DNA of 64,000 bases. Origin: Candidatus Poribacteria bacterium. Its GTDB lineage: Bacteria; Poribacteria; WGA-4E; WGA-3G. The notes under the pieces were generated by a model. It saw only the letters and a list, made by a program, of their open reading frames with translations, had not been told where the DNA came from and searched no databases. Every line of letters starts with the position of its first letter. The first letter of the stretch is position 1. The translations under genes were made by a program, and so were the position numbers. Shown one piece after another: positions 18,668 to 27,566 of the stretch. Location of the stretch: assembly GCA_009841255.1 (NCBI GenBank), contig VXMD01000018.1, forward strand, positions 1 through 64,000. The letters are read 5' to 3'.

Positions 18668-18951
18668 TTGTTACTCCTTTATTGATTAATCTTCCGCAAG
18701 TTAAGTCGTCTATCGCAAATTCGTTTTCGTCTTGCAAAGACAGATTGTCATAAATAGGACGATTTCTGAGGAAACCGTTGCCCAAAATATAGCAAAAATG
18801 CATATTTTTGTCAATAAAAAAGAAAAAAGTTGGAATTAACGTGAGTTCGGTGAAGATTTTTTGTACCGCATTAGGTAGGCTTTCAAGTGCGTCTGCCTAC
18901 CGAAATTGAAGGGTTAAGATTGGAAAGTATGGAATAGGAATGGGAAATTTA
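18668..18951. other. spacer of 284 bp, AT-rich
   Basis: Lies between the second secreted paralogue and the sigma factor fusion gene, both on the minus strand. AT-rich at 18785-18840; likely contains the promoter of the secreted protein gene. No repeat or structure recognised. Confidence 0.4.
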
Positions 18952-21879
18952 TCAATTGTCGCGCTGAAAACGGAATATGCCATTATGTTCTGTACCGACA
19001 TACAGTGTATTACCATCAACAGCAAGGGAGGTGGCCGTGTATGGCATTTCTGGAGCAATTTGCCGCCACGTGTCTGTCTGGGTACTTACTTGATAAACGC
19101 CGCTACCAGACACACCGTAAAGGGTTGCACCGTTAGGTGCAATCCAATCCACAAGGAACGCCTTTCCGTCAGTATCGGTGAGTGCCTGCCACACCGCGCC
19201 ATCGAGCGAACGCATGACTCCGATGTCCGTTGAGATGTAGACGGTTGAACCCGCAAAGACGATCTCCTCGAAGTATCCAAAGGGAAAAGCGAGGTTTTCG
19301 GTGATGTCGTTCCAAGTATCTCCACCATCCAGAGATCTGAAGAGGTTGCCTTCGCGTTTACCGGCATAGATGGTATCGCCGGAAGCGGCAAGTGTGAAAC
19401 CTTTCGAGTCAATGGGCGGGAGTTCTCCGTCATCTTCCAAACCGGTGTGGTGCCATGCCGTTTCACCGGGTCGCCACCTGAAAAGCTTCCGGCGGTGTTC
19501 CATAAAAACGGTCTCTCCGGCGAGGGTAAACCCGCCATTTGTTATGTCCTCTTTCGCGATCAGGGGTAAACTCTCGCGCCATAACTTCTCTGTCTCACGA
19601 ACCTTGACGTTTGTCTCCCTTGCTTCCCTGAGCCTTTTCTTCCATTCAATGTATAAGTTGTCTTGGTCGAAATCCGGGATGTCTTGAACGGGTACCAAGG
19701 CATTGCCTTTGACAGGTAGGTGAAAAAGTTGTGTTCGATTCCCCGCGATGCTACTTACATAAAGGGTTTCATCGATTGTGCCAATCCTGGGAATCAGAAG
19801 CTTACCGCCACCATACACGTTAACAGTCTCCCAAGATTCACCACCGTCCGATGATGTGGCAATCTTGCCGCCGGTAACGGCGTAGAGACGGTTTTTGCCT
19901 ACAATCAAGCTCTGGACGTCGGCACTTGCGAGTCCTGTCATAAAGGGGTGCCATGAGTGGCCGCCATCTGTTGAGCGAGTTACGCCGGCGAGTTCGGATT
20001 TGTAAAAATTATTTTCATCCAATGCGACAACAGGCAAGAAACCGCCAGTAAAAGCATGCTGTAGGTCGCGCCCTGGATCTGTCCATGTCTCGCCACGATC
20101 ATAAGAGCGTAACACCCCACCGGGTCCTATTACCATAAGTGTGTCGCCAACTGGAACAACCCTAACAGTGCCTATTAATTTAAATAGATATTTATCGGTG
20201 TTAGGCGTAATATCGTTCCATGAGTCCCCGAAGTCGGTTGAATAGAAAAGTGCGCAATGGGGAGTATCCGGTTGGCTTGAAATTGTTGTGACATAGAGTC
20301 TATCTTCGGTAACTGCCAAGGAATTGATGCCGTGTGGAGTGGGTAGGGTTACTTCTTCCCAGTCGCCGGTAAACCGGAAAAATCCGCGACTCGTTCCGAT
20401 AAAGAGAACATGGTTTGTTCCTGCAAAGAGAATATTGTCAACAGCAACAGCGTCGTGGATTCTAAAGTCAACAGTGTCTGCCGCCGGTGTAAGATGGGTT
20501 TGCAAACCTTCCCCAATAGGTACCCATTGCTTACCCCCATCCTCGGAACGAAATACCGCTGTTCTGAGAATGAGGTACAACGTCACATCAACATCTTGTG
20601 GACCCCGTTTTCGGGGTGCATCTGTGACGGCCAGGGCGACAGGGCGTCCCTTAGGACGCGCGCCGAGGACCTTCCACGTTTTACCCCTATCGGTTGAAGA
20701 TAAGAGATCATCGGATGTGAGGAGGTAGAGGATATCGCCGCGCTCCGCCATAATCGGATCAAACTGTCGACTTGGACCGGCGGCATTCATAAGTTTCCAT
20801 GTGTCTGCTTCCTCTGTAAGTCGGTAGAGCCCTGTTTTTGCAATAAGATAGAGCGTTCGGTCGGATGCGACAAAGAGTCCTGGTCTCGAAACGCCGCCGG
20901 GTCCCTTCGCCGGAACCCACTGCGGTTCTTCCGTCTTTGGCACCGTTGTTGTATCCGCTTGTGCGGCTGTCAATAGCCCGGTATCGACGCTTGGCACTCT
21001 GCCTTTGCCGCGTCCGTCAACATCGGTATTGCCAAACCGATTTTTGACATCCGGTTTCCGGTTGACGTCTAACACCACGGATGCATCGATGAGTTCAATT
21101 GTCATCTCAGATGTTGCGTTTACGTTATAGGGTTGCTGGAAACGGGATAACGTACGGGGACCGAATCCCATCATTAGGATCACCAGAAGCGTTGCAGAGA
21201 AAGAGAGGGTCCACGGCACCCACGGTTTACTCACGGAAGGTGTAGTGGGTTTGATACGGGTGATCTCCTGAATGACCTTTTCAGTTAGGGTTGGGAGGAG
21301 TTGGAAGATGCCTGGGACCTCGTGGAGCAGGTGTTCCTGCTTTTCTAACCGCTTGCGGGCACGGCGGAGTCGACTTCTAATCGTGTTCGGCGACACCCCC
21401 AAAAACGTGCTGATTTCCTCACTCGTCATCTCGGCGAGATAGTAAAGCGTTACGACAGTGCGTTCGCTCTCCGGAAGTTTTTGGAGCAGGCGTTTGACGA
21501 GTTCACGCTGGTGCTCAAGCGATACGTCCTCGTCACGCGCTGTCTCATACCGGTCATAGCACAATGCCTCTAACTCGGCTGTGGGCATCGCATCCAAGGA
21601 TGTTGTCGGTTGCCGCTTCTTTCGGAGCCACGTCATGCAGTGGCGTGTGGCGATGACATAGAGCCATCCGGGAAAATTCTCCGGAGGTTTTAGGGTCGAT
21701 AATTTTTTGTAAACCTTCAAGAAAACATCTTGTGTGATTTCCTCTGCGATGTGAAAATCCCCAATTTTCCGCCAGACAAGCGTGTGAACCCATCTCTGAT
21801 ATTTGTTCACGAGCGCGGTAAATGCGTTCTCGTCTCCCTCCAAAGTCCGTTGAATTAGGGCACTGTCATTCTCTTTCAT
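18952..21879 (-). CDS. ECF sigma factor fused to membrane helix and Asp-box beta-propeller
   Basis: 975 aa from the ATG at 21879 (GGAGG 7 nt upstream); the longer frame upstream is not needed. Residues about 5-75 are sigma-70 region 2 (AFTALVNKYQRWVH, AEEITQDVFLKVY) and about 120-180 region 4 with the helix-turn-helix (MTSEEISTFLGVSPNTIRSRLRRARKRL). A single hydrophobic helix follows at about 220-243 (WTLSFSATLLVILMMGFG). The C-terminal 650 residues hold at least seven Asp-box repeats of the form S-x-D-x-G-x-x-W (STDRGKTW, SEDGGKQW, STDFGDSW, SYDRGETW, STDGGHSW, SSDGGESW, SLDGGDTW), a BNR/sortilin-like propeller. Topology would put the sigma domain inside and the propeller outside, so a surface signal could act directly on a tethered sigma factor; this role is inferred. 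No separate anti-sigma gene is adjacent. Confidence 0.88.
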   Translation of the reverse strand: MKENDSALIQRTLEGDENAFTALVNKYQRWVHTLVWRKIGDFHIAEEITQDVFLKVYKKLSTLKPPENFPGWLYVIATRHCMTWLRKKRQPTTSLDAMPTAELEALCYDRYETARDEDVSLEHQRELVKRLLQKLPESERTVVTLYYLAEMTSEEISTFLGVSPNTIRSRLRRARKRLEKQEHLLHEVPGIFQLLPTLTEKVIQEITRIKPTTPSVSKPWVPWTLSFSATLLVILMMGFGPRTLSRFQQPYNVNATSEMTIELIDASVVLDVNRKPDVKNRFGNTDVDGRGKGRVPSVDTGLLTAAQADTTTVPKTEEPQWVPAKGPGGVSRPGLFVASDRTLYLIAKTGLYRLTEEADTWKLMNAAGPSRQFDPIMAERGDILYLLTSDDLLSSTDRGKTWKVLGARPKGRPVALAVTDAPRKRGPQDVDVTLYLILRTAVFRSEDGGKQWVPIGEGLQTHLTPAADTVDFRIHDAVAVDNILFAGTNHVLFIGTSRGFFRFTGDWEEVTLPTPHGINSLAVTEDRLYVTTISSQPDTPHCALFYSTDFGDSWNDITPNTDKYLFKLIGTVRVVPVGDTLMVIGPGGVLRSYDRGETWTDPGRDLQHAFTGGFLPVVALDENNFYKSELAGVTRSTDGGHSWHPFMTGLASADVQSLIVGKNRLYAVTGGKIATSSDGGESWETVNVYGGGKLLIPRIGTIDETLYVSSIAGNRTQLFHLPVKGNALVPVQDIPDFDQDNLYIEWKKRLREARETNVKVRETEKLWRESLPLIAKEDITNGGFTLAGETVFMEHRRKLFRWRPGETAWHHTGLEDDGELPPIDSKGFTLAASGDTIYAGKREGNLFRSLDGGDTWNDITENLAFPFGYFEEIVFAGSTVYISTDIGVMRSLDGAVWQALTDTDGKAFLVDWIAPNGATLYGVSGSGVYQVSTQTDTWRQIAPEMPYTATSLAVDGNTLYVGTEHNGIFRFQRDN

Positions 21880-22166
21880 CTGTCTCCCTCCAAAAGGAAA
21901 ATAAGGCTTCATGATACAGTAACGCCTATTGGAGACCGAAATGGTGCATAAAATGCAATTTTTACGATAAATGTTATCAATGGAGTAATGGGTGGACAGG
22001 CACAAGACCTAAGGAAATCCGCAGAAATGCCCAAGCAATACGCAGAAATACCCAAGCAAAAACACCTCAAGCAAAAACCCCCTACAAGGGTTTTTTGGGG
22101 ATAGAATCACTGAATAGCCTGATTAGACTTGACAGAAGGAAGCAGAAATGCTATGCTGCGGTAATA
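21880..22166. repeat. spacer with AGAAATACCCAAGCAAAAAC repeats
   Basis: At 22013-22080 the unit GCAGAAAT(G/A)CCCAAGCAA occurs two to three times, a family also seen at 4190-4210, 26200-26220, 27390-27410 and, inverted, at 42180-42225. No gene. The sigma factor promoter must lie at the left end of this stretch. Confidence 0.5.
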
Positions 22167-22715
22167 TTAGTTATTCCCGGCACCTTCGTCGATCCAATCG
22201 ATGAAAAGTTGGACTTGGTCAGCGTCCAATGGTGGACCACCGAGAGGCATGCCGCCGCCATCAATGCGTTTGACAACAAGACTTCCTTTACCGTCGCCGG
22301 CGACAAACCCGGGCCCAGTGTTTCCGCCTTTTTTGAAGGTATCGTATGTGGTGAGATCAAGCCCTCCGCCAACTGGGGCGGCGTGGCATCCTGGATTGGT
22401 ACAGCGTTCAGCGAGTATCGGCTGGATGTCATCCTTGAAGGAAGTTTTCGGCGCAACTGGAACAACAGGTTCTTCAACGATCGGCTGTTCAACCCCGCCC
22501 GCATCTGCTGGGGGAACCGGTGTTTGCGCTGTGGGTGGTGTTGGAGGCGGTGTGGGTTGGAGGACCTCCGTCATACCGGAGGTGTCTTCGGTGAGGTCGC
22601 CTTCGTCACCGCAACTGACAATGAAGATGGAAGTGAGAAAGACGCTAATAGCGAGGATGGGAATAGAAACGGAATGGACGTATCGTTTACGCGCATGTAT
22701 AAAAGATGAAGTCAT
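22167..22715 (-). CDS. lipoprotein with cytochrome-c-like heme domain
   Basis: 182 aa from the ATG at 22715; the longer frame is a run-through. The signal sequence SVSIPILAISVFLTSIFIVSC ends in a lipobox cysteine near residue 40, then a Pro/Thr-rich linker (TPPPTPPTAQTP) and a domain beginning DIQPILAERCTNPGCHAAP, as in planctomycete-type cytochrome domains. The heme motif is CxxxxCH (CTNPGCH), not CxxCH; this wider form is seen in related uncharacterised domains. A later Met (GGGMPLGGPPLD) could be the axial ligand. Likely a periplasm-facing, membrane-anchored electron carrier. Divergent from the dehydrogenase at 22846. Confidence 0.75.
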   Translation of the reverse strand: MTSSFIHARKRYVHSVSIPILAISVFLTSIFIVSCGDEGDLTEDTSGMTEVLQPTPPPTPPTAQTPVPPADAGGVEQPIVEEPVVPVAPKTSFKDDIQPILAERCTNPGCHAAPVGGGLDLTTYDTFKKGGNTGPGFVAGDGKGSLVVKRIDGGGMPLGGPPLDADQVQLFIDWIDEGAGNN

Positions 22716-22845
22716 CACAACAGGATTCTCCTTTTTTGAGAAATGTGTTTTTTGGTGTAGTTTGTACGTTAAAACTGGTTGTTGACTGTGCAGGAATCTC
22801 AGTAGGATTTTGTATATAGAGTACCACGATACCAAGGAGATGTCA

Positions 22846-23790
22846 ATGAAAATTTTGATTAACACCGATGTTACATCGGAACAGCAGCAGCAGATCGCAT
22901 CGGTCTCTGATGACCTTTCGCTTGTGCTTCCACAGAATTCAGAAGAATCACTGCGTGAAATTGTGGACACCGACATTGTGTTGGGTGGTTTCAATCGTTC
23001 GCTTTTTGAGAATGCGAAACAACTGAAATGGGTGCAAGTGCTTTCGGCTGGTGTTGATGGCTTGCTGTTCCCAGCGTTTGTTGAAAGCGATGTTATCCTG
23101 ACGAGCGCGAAAGGGTTTGTGGGTCCACATCTGGCAGATCAGGCGTGGGCTTTGCTTCTGGGTCTGCTTCGAGGTATCGGACGTTCGGTGCGTGAGCGGA
23201 CGTGGGAGAATCGGATGTCAATCCGCTTGGCGACGTGGGAATTGAGCGAACGAACGTTAGGGATTGTGGGACTCGGTGGCACGGGGATTGACGTTGCGCG
23301 TCGGGCACAAGGCTTCGATATGCGTGTCATCGCCGTGGATCCAGAGACGGTTGAGGCACCCTCGTTTGTTCATGAAGTCTGGAAGATGGATCGGTTTCAC
23401 GATCTCCTTGCGGCATCAGATGTCGTTGTTATCTGTGCTCCGTTGACGCCGGAGACGGACGGTATGTTCGATGATACGGCGTTTGAACAGATGAAATCGC
23501 ATGCGCTGCTTATTAACGTCACGCGTGGTAAGATTGTAGACGGACCGGCACTGCTCCGTGCACTCACATCAGGGAGTATCGGCGGTGCGGGGTTGGATGT
23601 TACGCCCGAAGAGCCGCTGCCGACGGATAGTCCGCTGTGGGATCTGCCGAACGTGATTATTACGCCACACGTTGCAGGTGGCTCACCGATCCGCTTAGAC
23701 CGGAGTGTTGGGCTTTTCTGTGATAATCTGGAACGGCTCCTCGTTGGAAAACCGCTCTTGAGTGTGATTGATAAGAAGAAAGGGTACTAA
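22846..23790 (+). CDS. D-isomer-specific 2-hydroxyacid dehydrogenase
   Basis: 314 aa. NAD(P)-dependent reduction of 2-keto acids. Visible: Rossmann motif GIVGLGGTGIDVARR near 140, catalytic Arg in NVTRGKIVD near 224, Glu in TPEEPLP near 253, and His in ITPHVAGG near 272. Start at the ATG 6 nt after AAGGAG, not at upstream alternatives. The cofactor-binding strand ends VIAVDPE, which favours NAD. Substrate unknown. The gene stands alone and is followed by a MITE-like element. Confidence 0.88.
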   Translation: MKILINTDVTSEQQQQIASVSDDLSLVLPQNSEESLREIVDTDIVLGGFNRSLFENAKQLKWVQVLSAGVDGLLFPAFVESDVILTSAKGFVGPHLADQAWALLLGLLRGIGRSVRERTWENRMSIRLATWELSERTLGIVGLGGTGIDVARRAQGFDMRVIAVDPETVEAPSFVHEVWKMDRFHDLLAASDVVVICAPLTPETDGMFDDTAFEQMKSHALLINVTRGKIVDGPALLRALTSGSIGGAGLDVTPEEPLPTDSPLWDLPNVIITPHVAGGSPIRLDRSVGLFCDNLERLLVGKPLLSVIDKKKGY

Positions 23791-23792
23791 TA

Positions 23793-24026
23793 CCAAATCT
23801 GAAAAATAAATTTGCATTTCAGAGATTTTGAAACTTAGTGGCGGTTTCCGCAGGTAAGAGGCGCAATAATGCACGTCGCATGAATCAACGGTATTCATGC
23901 CTTGAATCAACGGTATGAAGCCCGTATGGGCTTCCCCGGGCATGAACCGGGGCGAGTACGCCGCAGAATTGCGCCACTACGAACGGGTTTTTCGTTAATG
24001 AGAAAGGGCTATTCAGAAATGGTATA
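23793..24026. mobile_element. MITE-like element, copy B
   Basis: About 234 bp with the same ends as copy A (ATACCAAATCTG ... CAGAAATGGTAT) and the same interior (AAGAGGCGCAATAATGCACG, GGGGCGAGTACGCCGCAGAA). It is about 30 bp longer: between the two arms of the central hairpin it carries GAATCAACGGTATGAAGCCC plus a small GCCCGTATGGGC palindrome. No coding capacity. Confidence 0.7.
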
Positions 24027-24038
24027 AGATGCCAGGGT

Positions 24039-24076
24039 TACGGGCGAGTTCTGTGGAAACTCGCCCGTACGTTTTT
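24039..24076 (+). terminator. candidate intrinsic terminator
   Basis: TACGGGCGAGTT-CTGTGGA-AACTCGCCCGTA is a perfect 12-bp stem, followed by CGTTTTTC on the plus strand. It sits between the convergent dehydrogenase and oxidoreductase genes. The same GGGCGAG-type palindrome recurs elsewhere as a repeat, so termination is inferred. Confidence 0.5.
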
Positions 24077-24082
24077 CATATT

Positions 24083-25093
24083 TTAGCCTATATCGGCGAT
24101 TTTGACGAGCTGCTTCCCAATATTGCCGCCCTTTAGCATGCTAATGAACGCTGCGGGTGCGCTTTCAATGCCCCCTTCTTCAATCGTCTCACGGTATTTC
24201 AACTTGCCTTGCCTTAACCACTCTGACATCTCAACGAGTGCTTCCTCATGCTGATCGGCGTACTCAGAGACGAGGAAGCCTTCGATTCTTGCGCGCTTGG
24301 TAATCATATACCAGAGGAAACGCGGTCCCGTCTCTGGCTTCTCTAAGTTGTATTGTGAAATCTGTCCACAAATGACGACGCGTCCCTTGATCCTTAGATT
24401 GAGGAAAACGGCATCCGTGATAGCCCCACCGACGTTGTCAAAATAGACATCAATACCATCGGGCAGCAGCCTCTGGAGTTCCTCGTGATAATCGGTAACG
24501 GTTTTATAATTAAAAGCGTCATCAAAGCCGAGTTCATCAACGATGTAAGCGACTTTTTCATCGGTTCCGGCGGAACCGACAACCCGACATCCCTTGATTT
24601 TTGCGATCTGTCCGACGACGGAGCCGACGGCACCAGCGGCACCCGAGACAAAGACTGTCTCTCGTTTTTGAAGTGCGCCAACCTCAAGCAAGCCGAAGTA
24701 GGCTGTCAGACCGGGCATCCCGAGAATCCCGCCCCCCGTTGAGATGGGTGCGATTGTCGGATCAATCTTCCTTAAGCCATTGCCGGCAGTAACGCCGTAT
24801 TCCTGCCATCCGATACCGGCGTTGACGATATCACCTACTGCCACATTTGGATGTTTCGACTCAATCACCTGAGCGATCACGCTGCCGATCATAATCTCAT
24901 CAATTTCCACGTTGGCGGCGTATGATTTCGCGGCATTAATCCGTCCCCGCATATATGGATCCACCGAGAGGTAGATAGTTTTTACCAATACCTCGCCATC
25001 TTCAGGCGTTGGCATCGGCACCTCAACTAAGTTAAAGTCCGATTCCTTTGGGTAGCCTACGGGTCGAGCAGCGAGGGTAATTTGACGATTCAT
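24083..25093 (-). CDS. zinc-independent NADP oxidoreductase (CurA / prostaglandin-reductase-like MDR)
   Basis: 336 aa. Medium-chain reductases of this branch reduce alkenals/enones with NADPH and lack zinc. Visible: VDPYMRGRI near 45 (family hallmark), GMPGLTAYFGLL near 130, and the nucleotide loop SGAAGAVGSVVGQIAKIKG near 150, then YFDNVGG. I start at the ATG 8 nt after AAGGAG (25093). Single gene; the next gene upstream on the strand is a PhyH enzyme 60 bp away, possibly cotranscribed. Confidence 0.88.
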   Translation of the reverse strand: MNRQITLAARPVGYPKESDFNLVEVPMPTPEDGEVLVKTIYLSVDPYMRGRINAAKSYAANVEIDEIMIGSVIAQVIESKHPNVAVGDIVNAGIGWQEYGVTAGNGLRKIDPTIAPISTGGGILGMPGLTAYFGLLEVGALQKRETVFVSGAAGAVGSVVGQIAKIKGCRVVGSAGTDEKVAYIVDELGFDDAFNYKTVTDYHEELQRLLPDGIDVYFDNVGGAITDAVFLNLRIKGRVVICGQISQYNLEKPETGPRFLWYMITKRARIEGFLVSEYADQHEEALVEMSEWLRQGKLKYRETIEEGGIESAPAAFISMLKGGNIGKQLVKIADIG

Positions 25094-25152
25094 AAGCATG
25101 TCTCCTTTATTCGTTTTCAGTTATCAGTAAGATCGCGAGCGGGAGTTCGTTC

Positions 25153-25899
25153 CTACAGCGATGCGTTGGGATCGGATTTCCTATGATTAAATTGGACGGG
25201 ATCTTCGCCGTGAACGACGATGAGTTCGTGCTGCGGGGCGTCCCAGTCGAAAACTTTGACAATCGGTAGGATGACGCGGACGGCTAAACCGATACGTCGT
25301 TTATCAGAGCGATTTGCTTCCGAGTGATGCAAGGTGCGCTCATTAAAGAGGACAAATTCGCCGGGTTGCATCTCAAGATTGACGATCGTGGTGGTATCGA
25401 TGAATCCAAGATCCCCCATCTGATTGAACGCCATATCCGAGGTCGCTTTTACATGCGGCACGACTTTTCGGTGTGAACCGGGGACGATTTGGAGACAACT
25501 GTTTTCCAATGTTGCCGAATCGACAGCGATCCACGCCGAAATAATAATAGGCGGTTCAAGGGGCCAGTAGTTGAAGTCTTGATGCCACGGGATCTCCTTC
25601 GCACCGGGCTCCTTGATGAAAAAGTTCGTCCGCCAGAGGAGCAGATCGGGTCCGTAGAGGGATGCCATCCGTTTGATGATAGCCGGATGTGTGGCAAGAT
25701 CGTGAATTAATACGGCGTCAAGATGGCGGTTATGTTCCAATTGATTGTGATCTGGCGGTGGTGTCTCAAGGACTTTCTCGATGTCCGAATGCATGTTGAG
25801 CATCTCTTGAGAACTACAGAGTTTGTAAGGACCGAGGTAGCCCTGCTGCCAAAACTGTTCCCTTTCTTCGGCACTCAACGCATAATTTCCATTTTGCAT
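25153..25899 (-). CDS. phytanoyl-CoA dioxygenase family protein
   Basis: 248 aa. Fe(II)/2-oxoglutarate-dependent oxygenase fold. Iron ligands: His and Asp in PWHQDFNYW near 100-103 and His in TLHHSEANRS near 190; the 2-oxoglutarate arginine is in KRRIGLAVR. Start ATG lies 12 nt after the AAGG of an E1 repeat. First of four PhyH genes in the window; substrate unknown. No signal peptide. Confidence 0.88.
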   Translation of the reverse strand: MQNGNYALSAEEREQFWQQGYLGPYKLCSSQEMLNMHSDIEKVLETPPPDHNQLEHNRHLDAVLIHDLATHPAIIKRMASLYGPDLLLWRTNFFIKEPGAKEIPWHQDFNYWPLEPPIIISAWIAVDSATLENSCLQIVPGSHRKVVPHVKATSDMAFNQMGDLGFIDTTTIVNLEMQPGEFVLFNERTLHHSEANRSDKRRIGLAVRVILPIVKVFDWDAPQHELIVVHGEDPVQFNHRKSDPNASL

Positions 25900-26288
25900 T
25901 TTTTAATCTTTCCTTGCGGTTCGGTCAGGTAGGTTGGACAACTGAAGTGCCTTTCCGTAGATCTGCCTGCGTGTTTTTGCTTGGGTATTTCTGCGTATTG
26001 TTGCAGGCTACAATTTTGGTCTATAGTAAAATCACAATTCAGTTTACACTCTCTGACATGGCGAGGTTCGGAAACCTCGCCTACCAAGGGTGTTTCCGCT
26101 ATTGCTAGCGAGATGTCAAACCCACCAGCAAATTTTTAATGATTCCTTGCGGTTCGGTCAGGTAGGTTGAGCAATTGAAGTGCCGTTCCGTAGCCCTGCA
26201 GAAACACCCAAGCAAAAACCCTGTGCCTGCTTCGCAGTGAGAATACAGGCTACGAGTTTTGGTCTATAGTAAAATCCACAATTCAGTA
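25900..26288. repeat. two E1 copies in a row with a GGCGAGGTT palindrome between
   Basis: The first E1 (25900 to about 26010, minus-strand sense) abuts the PhyH start. The second (about 26142-26260) touches no gene start. Both continue into the same tail TTTTGGTCTATAGTAAAATC...CAATTCAG. Between them is the perfect hairpin GGCGAGGTT-CGGA-AACCTCGCC at 26060-26081. The second copy also carries the GAAACACCCAAGCAAAAACC unit. No gene in these 389 bp. Confidence 0.75.
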
Positions 26289-27326
26289 CTATTCCTGACA
26301 GACATGCACTTTAACTGCGCCGGAGGTCTTATCGGCAGACACTCGGAACGCTTCGACGATCTCTTCAAGCGGATAGGTGTGTGTCACCAATTTTGTCGCA
26401 TCCACCTTACCAGAGTCAATCAACTCAATTGCTGCTTCAAAGTCGGTCTCCATCCCACTATAACCGTAGCAGTTAGATCCTGTAACGAATGCTTCTGACC
26501 AGACGATCTTGGAAAGGTCCACTTCAAGCGGTTTGTAGTATCCTGCGACGAGGACAACGGCACCCTGTTTCCGAACGATATTCATAGCGGTGTCAAAGTT
26601 CTCTCCACCGCCTACGGTTTCAACCACTGCGTCAAAACCGATACCGTCTGTGACATCTTTGACATATTCTCGCACGTCGGTGTTGCTGACATTCACGACA
26701 TGATCTGCGCCAAGCGCTTTTGCGAGTTCCACTTGCTGCTCGTACTTGACGGTAATCAACGTCTCTTTCACACCGGCGGCGACCGCATCCGCTAAAGCGA
26801 ATTGTCCGATAGTCCCGCCGCCGATAATTGCGACCGTGTCTCTGGAATTGGCGCCTGTCCGGGCGATCGCACGATGAGAAACGGCGAGCGGTTCAACGAG
26901 GGCACCCTCCTCAAACGTCATGTCTTTCGGTAATTTAAACAACCCAGAATAGTGTGTCGAGGTGTATTCAGCGAATCCGCCGTGCATACTCGGAGAGATC
27001 CCGCCTCTGTTGAAGCAGAGATTATACTGTCCGGTCTCGCAATACTTACAGGTGCCGCAGTGTGAGAAACATTCCACGGCGACCTTGTCCCCGATGTCAA
27101 ACTTCGTTACGCCATCGCCGAGCGCCACGACGATGCCACATGTCTCATGCCCTGCGGCGTATTCGTGTGACTGTCCCCAATTTCCGAAATAACTATGTAG
27201 GTCGCTTCCACAGATACCAGTCTGCCTTGTGTCAACGAGTACAAAGCCGGGAGGCGGTTCGTCACGTTCGACCTCACGAATTTCAATTCCTTCAATACCT
27301 GTGTAGATAGCAGCTTTCATTTTCAT
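26289..27326 (-). CDS. zinc-dependent alcohol/polyol dehydrogenase (MDR)
   Basis: 345 aa. Catalytic zinc ligands: Cys in TGICGSDLH near 39 and the GHE motif near 63; structural zinc: CGTCKYCETGQYNLC near 94-108. The Rossmann loop VAIIGGGTIGQFAL is near 170. The pattern fits L-threonine/sorbitol dehydrogenase-like enzymes; substrate cannot be fixed. The ATG at 27326 is 12 nt after AAGG of a truncated E1-like end, the spacing seen in intact copies. Confidence 0.88.
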   Translation of the reverse strand: MKMKAAIYTGIEGIEIREVERDEPPPGFVLVDTRQTGICGSDLHSYFGNWGQSHEYAAGHETCGIVVALGDGVTKFDIGDKVAVECFSHCGTCKYCETGQYNLCFNRGGISPSMHGGFAEYTSTHYSGLFKLPKDMTFEEGALVEPLAVSHRAIARTGANSRDTVAIIGGGTIGQFALADAVAAGVKETLITVKYEQQVELAKALGADHVVNVSNTDVREYVKDVTDGIGFDAVVETVGGGENFDTAMNIVRKQGAVVLVAGYYKPLEVDLSKIVWSEAFVTGSNCYGYSGMETDFEAAIELIDSGKVDATKLVTHTYPLEEIVEAFRVSADKTSGAVKVHVCQE

Positions 27327-27440
27327 TTTTTAATCATTCCTTGCGGAGAAACGACGAGGCTGATGCTTTTCGGCTTTTCGCTCAAGGATTGAAGAAACAC
27401 CCAAGCAAAAACCCCGCCACTTCGTTACGGGCTACAGGTT
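27327..27440 (-). repeat. truncated or rearranged E1 copy
   Basis: The start-codon end (CCGCAAGGAATGATTAAAAA on the minus strand) and the far end (GTAGCCCGTAACGAAGTGGCG) are present, but the middle differs and carries GAAACACCCAAGCAAAAACC. Confidence 0.6.
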
Positions 27441-27566
27441 TTTACGATACCAAAAACCCGCGCTCCCCTCTATCTCGCGTAGGCAGTGGATACAGGGATG
27501 CGCAATCGAGATGCCCATTAATTAAAATGCTATCGGGGCCGAGGTGTCGGAACCTCTGACTACCCA

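Noticed and set aside
22201-22785. 194-codon plus-strand frame over the lipoprotein gene
   Set aside because: Antisense to a gene with a clear lipobox and heme-type domain; its own product is Pro/Ser/Gly-rich without any domain.
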